From Trichomonas vaginalis G3 (taxonomy: Eukaryota; Parabasalia; Trichomonadida; Trichomonadidae), in the NCBI RefSeq assembly GCF_026262505.1, contig NC_067203.1, forward strand, positions 5,642,001 to 5,706,000: 64,000 bases of DNA, in the 5' to 3' direction. Under the pieces are notes generated by a model. The model had not been told where the DNA came from. It worked only from the letters and a program-made list of their open reading frames with translations, and did not search any database. Position numbers and translations under genes: made by a program. Shown in pieces: positions 31,425-42,387 of this stretch (the first letter of the stretch is position 1; each line of letters starts with the position of its first letter).

Positions 31425-31845
31425 ATTAGAGTTGTTTTGCTATGATTCCTCCAATCTTATGATGAGAAAAATCATATCAAAACAGCTCTAATCGAACATT
31501 CTACACAGCTTAGCATCCAGCTAGTTCCAAGTAATGCGATTACAACATCAACGGCCAAAGCCTTTCAGAGTCCTTTAATCATTTCTTCTCATCTCAATGT
31601 GAAGTGGCCCCAAACGAACTACAAGCTGACGTTACAACGCATTACAACCCGGTTAATACGAGCATATACATTAGAGCTGCTTTGTTATGATCTCCTTCAT
31701 CAATTGATGAGAGATCTCATTATGAAGCAGCTCCAATCGAACTAAAAACCTACATACAAATGAGTGAAAACAAATTCATTAGAGTTGTTTTGCTTTGATT
31801 TCTCTCATCAGAAGATGAGAGATACCAGAACAAAACAACTCTAAT
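31425..31845. repeat. three 68-bp hairpins (31425-31492, 31670-31737, 31778-31845)
   Basis: Each begins ATTAGAG(T/C)TG and ends with its complement CAGCTC(T/C)AAT or CAACTCTAAT. Each has a 20-plus base-pair stem with few mismatches and a top with TCATC...GATGAGAGA-type sequence. All three are exactly 68 bases long by my count. Confidence 0.85.
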
Positions 31846-31903
31846 CAAACTTTCTACACAACTCAGCACAGTATCAATGCAAAGTAATGCGTATCGTTAA
31901 CAA

Positions 31904-32153
31904 GCAAAGTTGTTTCGGGTCCTTCCATTTTGGAAGAATTCGGAACAACTTTGCGAATTGATAGTGTAAACCCATATACATGAAAGCGTGCATGCATAAA
32001 GACAGGTATTGTCAGCAATGACTACCTGCCCAGCTATGAGTGATCAGAGAATTACCATCTCAGGCTTTTTGAGAACGTTTCAGCCAGGACCCTCGTATGT
32101 TGACTGTGAGAAAGGCATCCTTTATCTGAAATAGATGCTTTTCCAACAATCAA
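31904..32153. repeat. two further hairpins (31904-31954, 32100-32153)
   Basis: The first pairs GCAAAGTTGTTTCGGGTCCT with GGAACAACTTTGC around a TTCCATTTTGGAA top. The second pairs GAAAGGCATC with GATGCTTTTC and extends outward with mismatches. Confidence 0.7.
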
Positions 32154-32312
32154 ATTCGAAGATCTTCGACGTTGTTGTAAAAAGAGAAGGAGAAGGAAAG
32201 AAGAGGAAGGAGAGGAAGAAGGAAAGGAAAAGAAGAAGAAGAAAAAAGAAAAAAAAGAAGGACATATTAAATATAATGCGCACTTAATAGTGCCGAGGCG
32301 GCGGAGCCGCCG

Positions 32313-32986
32313 AGGCGCGATTTTTTTGACCCTATATTACCGCACGGCAATGTTTTTCTCGATTTTGTACAGCCCTAAGTTTCTCTTTGGCTTTTTTATT
32401 TAATATTAATATTACATGAAAAGCAATTGCTTTTTTTTGGAGATAAATTTGAATGGGCTTTCAAATAAAATATATATGCATACATTAATGAAATTGTAAT
32501 TTATGCATTTCAATAATATATATTTTTGATATTGTTCAATCATTAAAATTGAGAGAAAAATTTTATTTTCAATGAGGGATAAAATTCCAAAATCTGATAC
32601 TTGTAAACAGTTCACAATATCAGATCAAAAAAAAAAACTTTACCCGCCAAAATGCAAAAGTGCCATAATTTCATGGTGGACCGCAGTTGGAGTCACCGCC
32701 AACTATCCACTTGCTGGGATGCTACGTAGCCTTTGAAATGGCCAATCATAGTGCTGCCCCCATCCACATCAGCAAATGATTTCGGCGTGAGATCTCCAAT
32801 CGGTCTTCCATGAGGTTTCTGCAAGCCAGAAGCACAATACCTATGCATCCTAGCTGCTAGGATATAGTAGCTAGGCTGCGTAATTGTTGTGCTTCTGGCG
32901 ATATTAGTTATACGTTATTGCTCTCATGGACTACAGTACTACTCCCTGAACCCTTGAGGGTCAGAGATGTAAGTTTACTCGAAATG
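32313..32986. other. middle of the hairpin-array element
   Basis: AT-rich without strong hairpins in 32345-32640, then a GC-richer unique stretch (about 32640-32985). It contains related words such as CTGCAAGCCAGAAGCACAA and its partial complement TTGTGCTTCTGGCG about 80 bases later, which forms one more long stem (about 32820-32900). No gene seen. Confidence 0.5.
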
Positions 32987-33288
32987 GGCAATGTTCATTA
33001 CGAAATCTCTCATTCGATGAGAGATTTCGTAATGAACATTGCCTTAAAATACTCTTACTACTCTTTCCTAGTTCCCAAAAGGCCTAGGATTCTGTAATTA
33101 ATCGAATAGGACAGAGTTTTTCCGAAGTCTCTCATATGATGAGAGGCCTCGGAAGAACTCCGTCCGAGTGTAATGTATTTGTGGTGCTTGGCCCACAAAA
33201 AGCGAGAGAACATGTCTTTAATTTGTTTGTGCTGAAGTTATCTGGATTTTCCTCAAATGAGGAAGGAAATCCAGAAAACTTCAGCACA
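32987..33288. repeat. three hairpins (32987-33043, 33109-33165, 33228-33288)
   Basis: The first is a perfect 27-bp stem: GGCAATGTTCATTACGAAAT pairs with ATTTCGTAATGAACATTGCC around a CTCTCATTCGATGAGAG top. The second runs GGACAGAG...CTCCGTCC with the top CTCTCATATGATGAGAG. The third runs TGTGCTGAAG...CTTCAGCACA with the top CCTCAAATGAGG. The tops are alike while the bases differ. Confidence 0.9.
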
Positions 33289-33342
33289 AGTTAATGCAGA
33301 TGTGGTTCTCTGGCTCTTTGTTGTGAGTAGATATATATTATT

Positions 33343-33670
33343 ACGTTACATTATCACAGGGTTCTTACAAAATGATAATGCTTAAGTAAGAGCCTTGTAA
33401 TAATGTAACGTGGCAGCATACTTGGCTAAGCTCGAGCCATGAATGCGTAAGTTGATCGATTAGAGCAAAGTTCTTCTAAGATCTTCTTCGATTTAGGAGA
33501 AATTAGAAGAACTCTGCTCTAATATATATGAGTTGGTGAGCGAGGGATAGTAAATTGATTTTTGTTTATGATGAAGCTACCATGAGAATTATCATATAAT
33601 GATAATCCTCTGATAGCTTCAACATAAACGTTTGTATTGTCTTCCCTAGCCAATGAAAGGCTAGAGGGAA
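33343..33670. repeat. four hairpins (33343-33411, 33459-33523, 33564-33629, 33642-33670)
   Basis: Stems: ACGTTACATTATCACAGG with CCTTGTAATAATGTAACGT; ATTAGAGCAAAGTTCTTC with GAAGAACTCTGCTCTAAT; GTTTATGATGAAGCTA with TAGCTTCAACATAAAC; TTCCCTAGCC with GGCTAGAGGGAA. Spacing between hairpins is about 35-50 bases. Confidence 0.85.
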
Positions 33671-33845
33671 TGAGCTTGAGGTTAGTTTTAAAGTACGTAA
33701 GCTCGGCAAACGCCGAGCATATTAAAATTAACGTATTTTTAGAATTTTTTTAACGGATAATAATCTTTGAAAGATAAATTCTTATAATATGATGAAAAAA
33801 ATATAGAAAAATTCCAAATTCTTTTGCATTCAAAATTTGCAGGCC

Positions 33846-34287
33846 CTTTTTTGCACTTTTAAGGTTCTTTTAGGAAAAGAAAAAAGTGACGAAAAATTGA
33901 ATATGGCGACGTTTTTATTCCTAGTAAAACAAAATAAAACAAAATTGAGTAAAATTAATAAAATAATAAAGATAATATGGGATAAAGTCAAAGGCTGTGT
34001 TGGAAGTAGGTTAAACCTTCATTGACAAATTGAACAGAAGGTGTGGGTGAGACTGTTAGCTAATTTCTGGGGAAAATAGAAATGCAATTTGAGCTAAAAT
34101 TGATTTGGAATGGTGAAAAACAAGGAGTGTTAGGGTGAAATGAAAATAAATTAATAGCCCATTGATCTTTTTTGAAAACTCCTTTGAAAAAGATCATTAA
34201 ATGAAGCTCATTAAAATTGATTTTTCGCCAATTCAATTTTTAGTCACTTTTTCCTTTTTCTATAGAACCGTTAAAAGTGCAAAAAGG
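33846..34287. repeat. foldback repeat with ~57-bp arms
   Basis: Arms 33846-33902 and 34231-34287 are inverted copies (TTTTTGCACTTTTAAGGTTC against its diverged complement). The loop of about 330 bases holds no gene; it contains smaller inverted words such as GATCTTTTT/AAAAAGATC. Confidence 0.7.
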
Positions 34288-34322
34288 ATCATTGCATATT
34301 TTGAAGGCAGATAAAGAATGTA

Positions 34323-34369
34323 ACCTTTTTCCACTTTTCGAGCGAAGCTCAAAAAGTGGAAAAAAGGTA
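34323..34369. repeat. near-perfect 20-bp hairpin with GAA loop
   Basis: ACCTTTTTCCACTTTTCGAG pairs with its complement after a short GAA-containing loop. It looks like the TTCG/GAA-loop hairpins found at 49.6-51.9 kb. Confidence 0.75.
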
Positions 34370-34469
34370 GTAAATTTTTTGTTTTGAGAAAAATGATATT
34401 AAATATCTCAATTTTTGAATTGGTATCATAGAATTCGAATTTTTTAGCGGGTTTTTGTAAATAAAATAA

Positions 34470-35003
34470 CTTTTAAGGGAGGCTTCCGACCAGAAAGCTC
34501 TCTCAATTTTTTGTGATGTTTACACCAAAAGTGAGATTCGTTAAGCGTTTTTCTCGTTGAATATTGAGTTTCCCGGATTTTGAGTTATTCATAAAGCTTC
34601 TCTATATTATACCCTATCTACTGATATGATTATTTTTGAAAAATCTCTTAAATCGACCTGCACTGAATTTTTTTAGGGAAAATTCGAAATTTTATAGGCG
34701 TTTTCTATAACGTTTTTTTACGGAATAAAATCCGAAAAATAATTTTTTGAAGAATCATTTGGGTAGAATACTTATCGAAAATTATATTTATTATAATTTT
34801 GGTCGATAAAAATAAGCGGATTCAAAACTGGCAAAAACCCTTTCGGCAATTTGTGGACGATTCCGAACCCCTTCATTTTTGAAATTTAATAAGAAAAATA
34901 GAATCTTTATTAAATATAGATTTTAAAAAACTTGGTTATAAATTACGAAATTTTCTCACTTGGGCTAAAAAGTGACAATTTGGTCGGAAGCCACCCTTAA
35001 AAG
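34470..35003. repeat. 534-bp element with 23-bp inverted ends
   Basis: CTTTTAAGGGAGGCTTCCGA (34470 on) is repeated inverted at the other end (34981-35003) with one mismatch. The inside is non-coding. It could be a small MITE; no clear target duplication is seen. Confidence 0.6.
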
Positions 35004-36817
35004 GCAAAATCAACATTTTATTGAATTTGAAAACTGTAGATCATTACATTATTAACCAGATTTTAGTATTAACATTATGAAAAACGAAAGAATTGGTGGA
35101 TGAACAAAATATTTTCTAAAACAGGAGGACTTGAATTATTACTAATATAAAATAATTAGATATGTAGTGAAGATCTCAAATATCATATTAATATCAATAA
35201 ATATTTTATCAATATTTTGAGAAGTAATTGATTTTTTCGAAATCTCAAAATTGAATACAGATTTCAAAACATCATCTTAGATTTCAAAATCTTCATATTC
35301 AATAATTGAATTGATGATTGAAATTCATAATTCAATTTTCGAGAAACGTCCAATTTTTTGAATGAAAAATCGATTTTAATTCGAAAATACTCACTTTTCA
35401 TGGAATGCTGATTTTTACAAAAAATTAACGCATTTGACATTCATTCAAATACGCCACTTTTTTCAGAAATCAATATTTTTATGGCAAAACAAATATAAAT
35501 TTTAATAAAGTACCCAAAATAATTAACAACAATATTATACAAATTTACTCTCACTTTTCAGAGAATTCAGCCTCAGCTCAATTCTCTGAAATAGTCAGAA
35601 TAAATTTGTCATATACTCGATTCTCGCAATAATTAGCTTGATTTTAAGGGAACCTTAAAATCTAGCATTGAAAAGTCAGAGTATACAATATTTTTTTTGA
35701 AGATTACAAAATTGAATGATAATATCTTTAACTCAAAACAAACTACATTGTTCAAAAAAAATATTGAGCATTGAAAAACATTTCAATAATTTCTCAAAAA
35801 ATGTTCATTTAACTAAATAACTCAAAACATTATTAATTTGCTATTCCTCGATATATCTTTATTATGTTTCATTAAATTTGAATTCTTTTGTAAATTTTTA
35901 ATCCAATGCATTATGTTTGTGTTCAAATGTTTATTTCAATTTTGATATTCTACATTTCTCAAAATTTGAATAATAGCATTGAAATTTTATGAATGAATTC
36001 TCTCATATTCAAGTTTTATTTCCATTTTAATTGTCATTTATAATGAATGTTTATTTTCGATTGGATGTTTTCTCAATTTTTTTCCCTCCATCAATCATCT
36101 GCTCTTTTATATTCAATATTATCTCTCAACACAACAGACTTTGCAAAGTATTGTTATTTTTTTCTAAATGTTCGAAATTTCTTCAAAAACAGCTTATATT
36201 TTAAAATTATTTATAAATCCGAATATGATCATATATGTAGATAACAAATCTTTATTCAAATTGAATTAGCTCCTTTAAATTTTTTAATCATTTTAAATTA
36301 AAGATTTCTAGCATTAAATTTACTTTCATTACAATATATTATACTACATAAATTCAAAACTCTATTGAAACACGAATAAAACCATATTTTTGTTTAATTC
36401 CACAATATCGATATAAAAATAAAGTCATTTACTAATATTAACATGTAATTAATAATATATATCAATTGTACAAGCGTAGTAATATCCCAAATAACTATAT
36501 AACACGCAATTTCTATGATTTCATTATGCTTCATTATTCGAATAACAATATTTCTTCGTTTTCATATCATTTTCACATTCTGGGTACGTTTTCCTTTTAG
36601 CACTAAAACTTTCAGCATCTAAATATTCAATTTATTCGATAAATTTATTTAAATTAGATAAAAACTACAACGGATTGAATTGATATTAAAAGGACAATTG
36701 TTTAATATCCTATATAAAACATATGTAATAATTATTTTATTAAACAAACAGTGTATAATGAGATATAAGAAACAAACACGAAAATAATAATCGTCATGAT
36801 CGGAATTTATTTTTTAG
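35004..36817. other. long AT-rich stretch without genes
   Basis: No gene or RNA gene is visible in about 1.8 kb. The only clear structures are two perfect hairpins near 35557-35665: TCAGAGAATT...AATTCTCTGA and GATTTTAAGG...CCTTAAAATC, set inside a longer weak inverted repeat. Confidence 0.6.
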
Positions 36818-36884
36818 AAAAAAGGTCCAAAATTCAATTAAAAATAATCGTTATTTTGGACTTTTTTTCCACCCAAAAATTATC
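36818..36884 (-). repeat. 67-bp dispersed repeat, copy 2
   Basis: Reverse-complement match of 13375-13441, with about three to four differences. It directly precedes the minisatellite field. Confidence 0.8.
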
Positions 36885-36894
36885 TTAAAATAAT

Positions 36895-38255
36895 AATAAA
36901 TATGAATAGAAAGAGAATGCCATAAAACAATGATAAATATGAAAAGAAAGAGAATAAGTTTCGTGTTAACATCTGCACCATGTTCAACTAGGAATTTGAC
37001 AATTTCTATGGATTTCGCGTTGATAGCAATACTAAGAGGGCATTCATTAATATCGAAAGAATATAATAAGGCAATGACATATATGAAGAGAAAGATAATG
37101 TAATAAAAAGTCGATAAATATAAATAATAAGATAATGTAATAAAGCAATGATAAATATGAATAAGATAATGTTATAAAACAATGATAAATATGAAAAGAA
37201 AGAGAATGCCATAAAACAATGATAAATGTGAAATGAAAGAGAATACCATAAGACAATAATAAATATGAAAAGAAAGAGAATGTTATAAAACAGAGATAAA
37301 TATGAAAAGAAATAGAATACCATAAAATAATAATAAATATGAATAGAAAGAGAATGCCATAAAACAATGATAAATATGAAAAGAAAGAGAATAAGTTTCG
37401 TGTTAACATCTGCACCATGTTCAACTAGGAATTTGACAATTTCTATGGATTTCGCGTTGATAGCAATACTAAGAGGGCATTCATTAATATCGAAAGAATA
37501 TAATAAGGCAATGACATATATGAAGAGAAAGGTGATGTAATAAAACAATGATAAATATGTATAGAAAGAGAATTCTATAAAACAATGATAAATATGAAAT
37601 GAATCAGAATACCATAAAGCAACGATAAATATGTAAAGAAAGAAAAAGTTATAAAACAATGATAAATATGAAAAGAAAGAGAATAAGTTTTATGTTAGCA
37701 TCTGCACCATGTTCAACTAGGAATTTGACAATTTCTATGGAATTAGATTTGATAGTAATACTAAGAGGGCATTCATTAATATTGAGAGAATATCATAAAA
37801 CAATAATAAATATGAAAAGAAAGAGAATTTCATTAAACATTGATAAATATGTAAAGAAAGGGATTGTTATAAATCATTGATAAATATAAAAAGAAAGAGA
37901 ATGCCATAAAACAATGATAAATATGAAAAGAAAGAGAATAAGTTTTATGTTAGCATCTGCACCATGTTCAACTAGGAATTTGACAATTTCTATGGAATTA
38001 GATTTGATAGCAATACTAAGAGGGCATTCATTAATATTGAGAGAATATCATAAAACAATAATAAATATGAAAAGAAAGAGAATAAGTTTCGTGTTAACAT
38101 CTGCGCCATGTTCAACTAAGAATTGGACAATTTCTATTGAATTAGATTTGATAGCAATACTAAGAGGGCATTCATTAATATTGAGAGAATATCATAAAAC
38201 AATGATATATATGAAAAGATAGAGAATTTTATACAACAATGATAAATATGATATG
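36895..38255 (-). repeat. 37-bp minisatellite interleaved with ankyrin-repeat units
   Basis: Tandem copies of a 37-base unit (ATAAAACAATGATAAATATG then AAAAGAAAGAGAATGCC) are broken at least five times by an approximately 100-base block. On the minus strand that block encodes one ankyrin unit (NECPLSIAINAKSIEIVKFL, then VEHGADVNTK). Ankyrin blocks lie near 36958-37055, 37390-37490, 37680-37790, 37935-38035 and 38085-38195. Because 37 is not a multiple of three, the frame rotates, yet long frames stay open by chance of composition. This is the decayed 3' part of the ankyrin gene to its right. Confidence 0.75.
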
Positions 38256-39077
38256 AAAGAGATGATAAATTTTGTTGATATCTTCTCTATTAGAAAGTAA
38301 ATAAGATGCAATATCATAATTTCCGAAATACATGCTTTCTGCTATTGAATCAAAAGTTTGTCCGAAATTTAATTTGAGATACTCAGCAATTTCATAATTG
38401 CGATAATCCAATGCTGCATTAATCACGTTATCAAATGATTTACCATCTTCTATCATTTGCATAAAAATCTCTTTATTTCCACCTTGAACAGCATATTCTT
38501 CGGAATTATTGGTGTATTGAGCTCCTAAATTTTTCATGTAATTGAAACACAATTCTGATCCATATTTAATTGCATAGTCAAGCGGTGTGATATCATTAAT
38601 TCTGTGATAAATATCAAGATTTGGGAATTTACTTTTAAGTTCATCAACTTTATCCCATGCAATATAGTATAAAAGAGATTCTGTTGGATATAAATTCAGA
38701 ATTTCTTCTTCGTTCATTTCAGGTTCGAAATTTTCAAATTTGAAACCTTGACAATGTAGAAGAGTAGCCAATTTCTCATTTTTCGGTTCATGGATGTATG
38801 AAAATGCGTTTGATATCTTTTGATAAAGTTCTGAAAATAATTTAATTTCTTTAACACGAATTTGGGAAAAAATATCAATCAAATAAAGTGTCATTTTGAT
38901 AGATATTTTGTGTGTTCTTATTAATTCGATAATTTGTGAAGATAATTGTATAATATTATTGGAATTGACGCCCCAAATAATTTTTGATGCTTGATCTGGG
39001 TATTCGAATTCTTTAATTGGCTTAATGTCATTGCAATTGCACCGATTTTCATTTTTTGGCTGCTCTGAACTTGACAT
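38229..39077 (-). pseudogene. DUF3447-type ankyrin protein, 5' part, running into minisatellite
   Basis: An open frame of 282 residues from an ATG at 39077. Residues about 25-140 have the helical N-terminal pattern of the trichomonad DUF3447/ankyrin family. Residues 150-265 are ankyrin-like repeats (DITPLDYAIKYGSELCFNYM, then YEIAEYLK and YDIASYLLSNREDIN). After about residue 268 the frame enters the 37-bp minisatellite (IYHLFHIIFIIVV) and stops. Family members usually continue with canonical ankyrin repeats; these are found downstream but scattered. I judge the gene to be disrupted by minisatellite growth. Very many such genes exist in trichomonads, so loss of one is plausible. Confidence 0.7.
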
Positions 39078-39170
39078 GCTTTGAAAAAAAAATTGGCCGT
39101 GTCACTTTTAGTCATAAAAATGAAATAAAAAAAAATTAAAACGAATAATAATAAAAAAAAAACGCATATT

Positions 39171-41239
39171 TTAAACAATAAGAGCTACTTCAGTAATATT
39201 GTCTGATGTACGCTTTGCTTTGATGTAGCGATATAAGAAGAAACCACAGACAGCTACTGCAGCAACCAAAATTATTGGAACTACAATTGCTGCAACATTA
39301 ACTTTTTTCTTGTTTGATTCATCACTTTTAATTGAAGAGTTATTCGTTGAATCACTATTATTAATAGGCTGCATTGTTGGGGTTGCAGTTGGAGTTTCAA
39401 TAGGTGTTCTTGGAAGAGGAGTTGGTGCTGGTGTATCTGGAACAACACGAAGTAAGTGATATTTCTTCAAATTTTGTCTATGTTCTGTGGTGTTTGTTTC
39501 TGTACCAAGGTATTCGAGCGGCATGTGGCTCTGTTTGTATCCATTTAATGTCATTGATGCTATCATTCCTGGATCATGCCACAGAGATGTTAATTTAATA
39601 TCTGTATCCATGCTTGAAGTGAATATGATCAATGTATCGAAACCAGGCAATGTCATAATGAATTCTTCTCTCCAATCACCAATAATATCTCCATGGAACA
39701 TAGGATATTTTCCAGATCCATCTTCTTGTGGCCAACCACCATATGCATTGAAAAAAGCTCTGTAAGCTGTAAACAATCTATCCCCTCTTCCATTTACAGG
39801 ATTCCATTTTGTTAGAACTTTTTGATTGTAGCAAGCAGGATTTAATGTTCCATCCCAATAAATGTTGTTACTTGGGAACATCGTTGATGCTGGATCTGGA
39901 TTTACTGAAGTGTTTGTTGCTGCATTGTACATTCATTGGAAAGAGTAGACTTCGTAGCCAGGATGAGTTGGATCAAAATCTCCTGCATTTCCTCTTCCAA
40001 CATCATGACCATAATGGATCCATTTTATATCTCCTGTTGAAGCATTATATAGTAATATTCATCAATTTGTTGTGGATTCCTTTGTTGAATACCATATCCA
40101 CTCATTGTTGTATCATTCTTATTAAACTTAGCAACATAAAATCTGTCTCCATGTATGATACCTTTTTCTCCTAAGTTGAATCTAAGAGAGCCATCACCAT
40201 TCAAAACATATCCAATTTTGTGAATTTCGTCAACGCCATCATAATCTACATCGGCAATTCTGAATTGGTGGCCTTCAGGGTAAATAATATTAGAATATCC
40301 GTCAGTCCAATTCCAGTCCATCTTGAATACGCCATTAGTATATGAATAAGCAGCAACAACATTGTAGAATCTTCTGTAGTTATCTCTATTCTTCATCACA
40401 ACAATAAGAGATGGTTTTTCATGAGATAACCAGCCTGTTCCAAATAATGTTCCCATTGGGCCGTGTTGTAAAAACATGTCTGGAATCTTGGCTTTTTGCA
40501 ATAGTTTTCCGGTCATTCCATCTACATTTGCAACCCATTGTTCAACATTGTTTTCGTGAGTGAAGACATAGCCGTCGCCAAACGTAAAATTGTTTGCAAT
40601 TCTGATATATACTTCTGCCTTTCCGTCTCCGTCAAGATCAAAGATGTTAATTCCATCAATTTGTCCAACATTGACTGTTGTTGCTCCCGGTTCAATTATA
40701 TAACGGTTAATACTATTATGACCAAGGTTTAAAGTCCATAAATATGTGCCATCGTGCAAATACGCTTCAACAGTTTGAATCTCGGATCCATCACGGGCAA
40801 TAACAAAGTCAAGCTTACCATCACCATTTAAATCTCCAACATAGACTGTTCGGAACGATGCGCCTGGTCTAATTTGAACACGAAAACCATCAAGAATTGG
40901 AGTATTGGCAGCAATGAAATAATAAGAGCTGTTTTCAACTTCAACACCTTTAACAATGGATCCAACGAAGTAATTGTAACTTTTTGAAGCATCATAAGTA
41001 TTATCATAAAAATGGGTGACTGTTGAAATAGATTGGTTGTTCACCTTCAATGTATGATTGCTTTCATCTTGACGATAAACATTAAATGCAATGTCGTCAT
41101 CGTCAGTGATTAAAAATCTCCACGAAATATAAGCTGTGGTCCATCCTGACCTGATTGCAACTACTCCACGGTCAAGGTTTTCATAATATCGGCTGATTTT
41201 TTTATGATCATAGCCATATGTGTTCAGATATTTTTTCAT
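39171..41239 (-). pseudogene. membrane-anchored rhamnogalacturonan lyase-like protein (PL11 family), broken
   Basis: The translation opens with SRYYENLDRGVVAIRSGWTT and runs through calcium-binding blade motifs (VGDLNGDGKLDFVIARDGSE, IFDLDGDGKAEVYIR, IADVDYDGVDEI), the hallmark of family-11 polysaccharide lyases (YesW/YesX type), which cleave pectin rhamnogalacturonan. The C-terminal part (39171-39932) holds YPMFHGDIIGDWREEFIMTL, a proline/threonine-rich stalk, a single membrane span (VAAIVVPIILVAAVAVCGFF) and a short basic tail, so the ancestor was a cell-surface enzyme. The gene is broken: the frame shifts near 40045-40050, an in-frame TGA lies near 39935, and no signal peptide precedes the lyase domain. 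It was probably acquired from a gut bacterium, then fitted with a eukaryote-type anchor. Confidence 0.8.
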
Positions 41240-41660
41240 TAGTAATCATTGGAATGCCTGACTCTTTAAAGATCGTATTTGCTGTATCATATGAAAAAGA
41301 TTTCTCTTCTATAAGCCAGCGAACAATAAAGTATCCTAAGACATCGCTTGAATTAACAGACACGATGCCTATATAGCCATTAACTCTAGAATCAAAAATT
41401 TGAGCGTAAATTGAAACAATTAAAGATTTAAAATGTGTAAATAAAGTTTCTGTAATAATTGAATCATTTTGGACGATGATATTGCGCTTTTCAATGATTT
41501 TCTCACTCGATGGAGGAAATATAACTGGTTCTGTTGAAAAAACAATTAAATAAGTGAGTTTTCCTTGGCCATAAAGGGTACTTGATATTTCTTCGAAGCT
41601 GACATTACTAAAATCTTTAATATTATTCTCGAAAATGATAGGAACAAATCGAGAATGCTC
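41240..41660 (-). pseudogene. unidentified gene fragment upstream of the lyase
   Basis: The minus strand is open for about 140 codons without a usable ATG (KIEHSRFVPIIFENN... to ...GIPMITNEK) and is out of frame with the lyase. A stretch reading DVLGYFIVRWLIEEKSFSYD faintly recalls the helix after the catalytic loop of dual-specificity phosphatases, but the catalytic cysteine loop is not seen. It may be the remains of a different gene placed against the lyase by rearrangement. Confidence 0.35.
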
Positions 41661-41980
41661 AATTTTTTTTCCCGATTTTCATTACTTTTATTTTTGTATA
41701 GTTTACAAAATTTCTAAAATGATGGAATGAAAAATGAGATTGAATGAAATAGTTCTATAGATTAAATATATCCCTTTATCTATATTCCAAGAATCAATTT
41801 ATTTCGAATGATTTGCAAAAAAATCTTGAATAAATCAAGTATCTTGATGAAAATTCTATTGCTATCGGCTTTTTCATTGTTAATGCATTATTTCCTATCC
41901 ATGGACTTAATCAAAATTTTGTTTTCCACATGTATAACATAGTATTTTTTTTCTTCCAATAAATTTAAGGGGTGTTTTAT

Positions 41981-42268
41981 ATGGTAAAATGCAAATGTAT
42001 TTCACATGGTGCTAATACCAATGAAAAAGATAAAGATGGAAGAACCGCACTTCATCTGGCAACATTGAAAAATAGTAAAGAAATTGCTGAATTACTTATT
42101 TCACATGGTGCTAATATCAATCAAAAAAAATAAAAACGGAAAAACCGCACTTCATCTGGCTGCATGGGAAAATATAACTCCAGATTATCATTATAGCGTT
42201 TGGAGATGCAACCAGCGATACTACATAAGGAAGAACTCAAGTGTATCGAATTTTAATCAATATATGTG
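41981..42268 (+). pseudogene. ankyrin-repeat fragment
   Basis: About two ankyrin repeats (DGRTALHLATLKNSKEIAEL, ISHGANIN, then NGKTALHLAAWEN in another frame). The frame changes after a run of A near 42122-42131, and there is no N-terminal domain. It is a small degenerate scrap of the same large family. Confidence 0.7.
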
Positions 42269-42387
42269 ACAATTAAGATAACATCATTGATGAAAAAAAG
42301 CTTACATGAGAAGTTTAATGAAAATTAAATGTAAACAAACATATGTTTATTCTAAAAAAATTATAAGATAAAAAGATGTTATATAAA

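Larger units (their letters stand above)
31199..33735. mobile_element. 2.5-kb hairpin-array element with inverted ends, family unknown
   Basis: The ends are inverted: TACGTTAATTTTTAATTTGC at the left and, reading the opposite strand, TACGTTAATTTTAATATGC at the right, each followed by a CTCGGC..GCCGAG hairpin (31217-31234 and 33701-33718). There is no coding frame. The interior is packed with about a dozen long near-perfect hairpins, plus a purine-rich tract (about 32180-32265) and a GC-rich palindrome GGCGGCGGAGCCGCC (about 32298-32312). I see no clear target-site duplication. It could be a foldback or MITE-like transposon, or a cluster of small-RNA precursors. The inverted ends favour a mobile unit. 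Confidence 0.7.

Noticed and set aside
31425-33670. Integron-like attC array
   Set aside because: attC sites keep conserved outer arms and vary at the tip; here the tips are alike and the bases differ. No cassettes with genes lie between hairpins, and no integrase is nearby.
37006-37659. 217-codon hydrophobic minus-strand frame as a membrane protein
   Set aside because: It is the 37-bp minisatellite translated (F/L/I/Y-rich) with ankyrin pieces; the hydrophobicity comes from composition.
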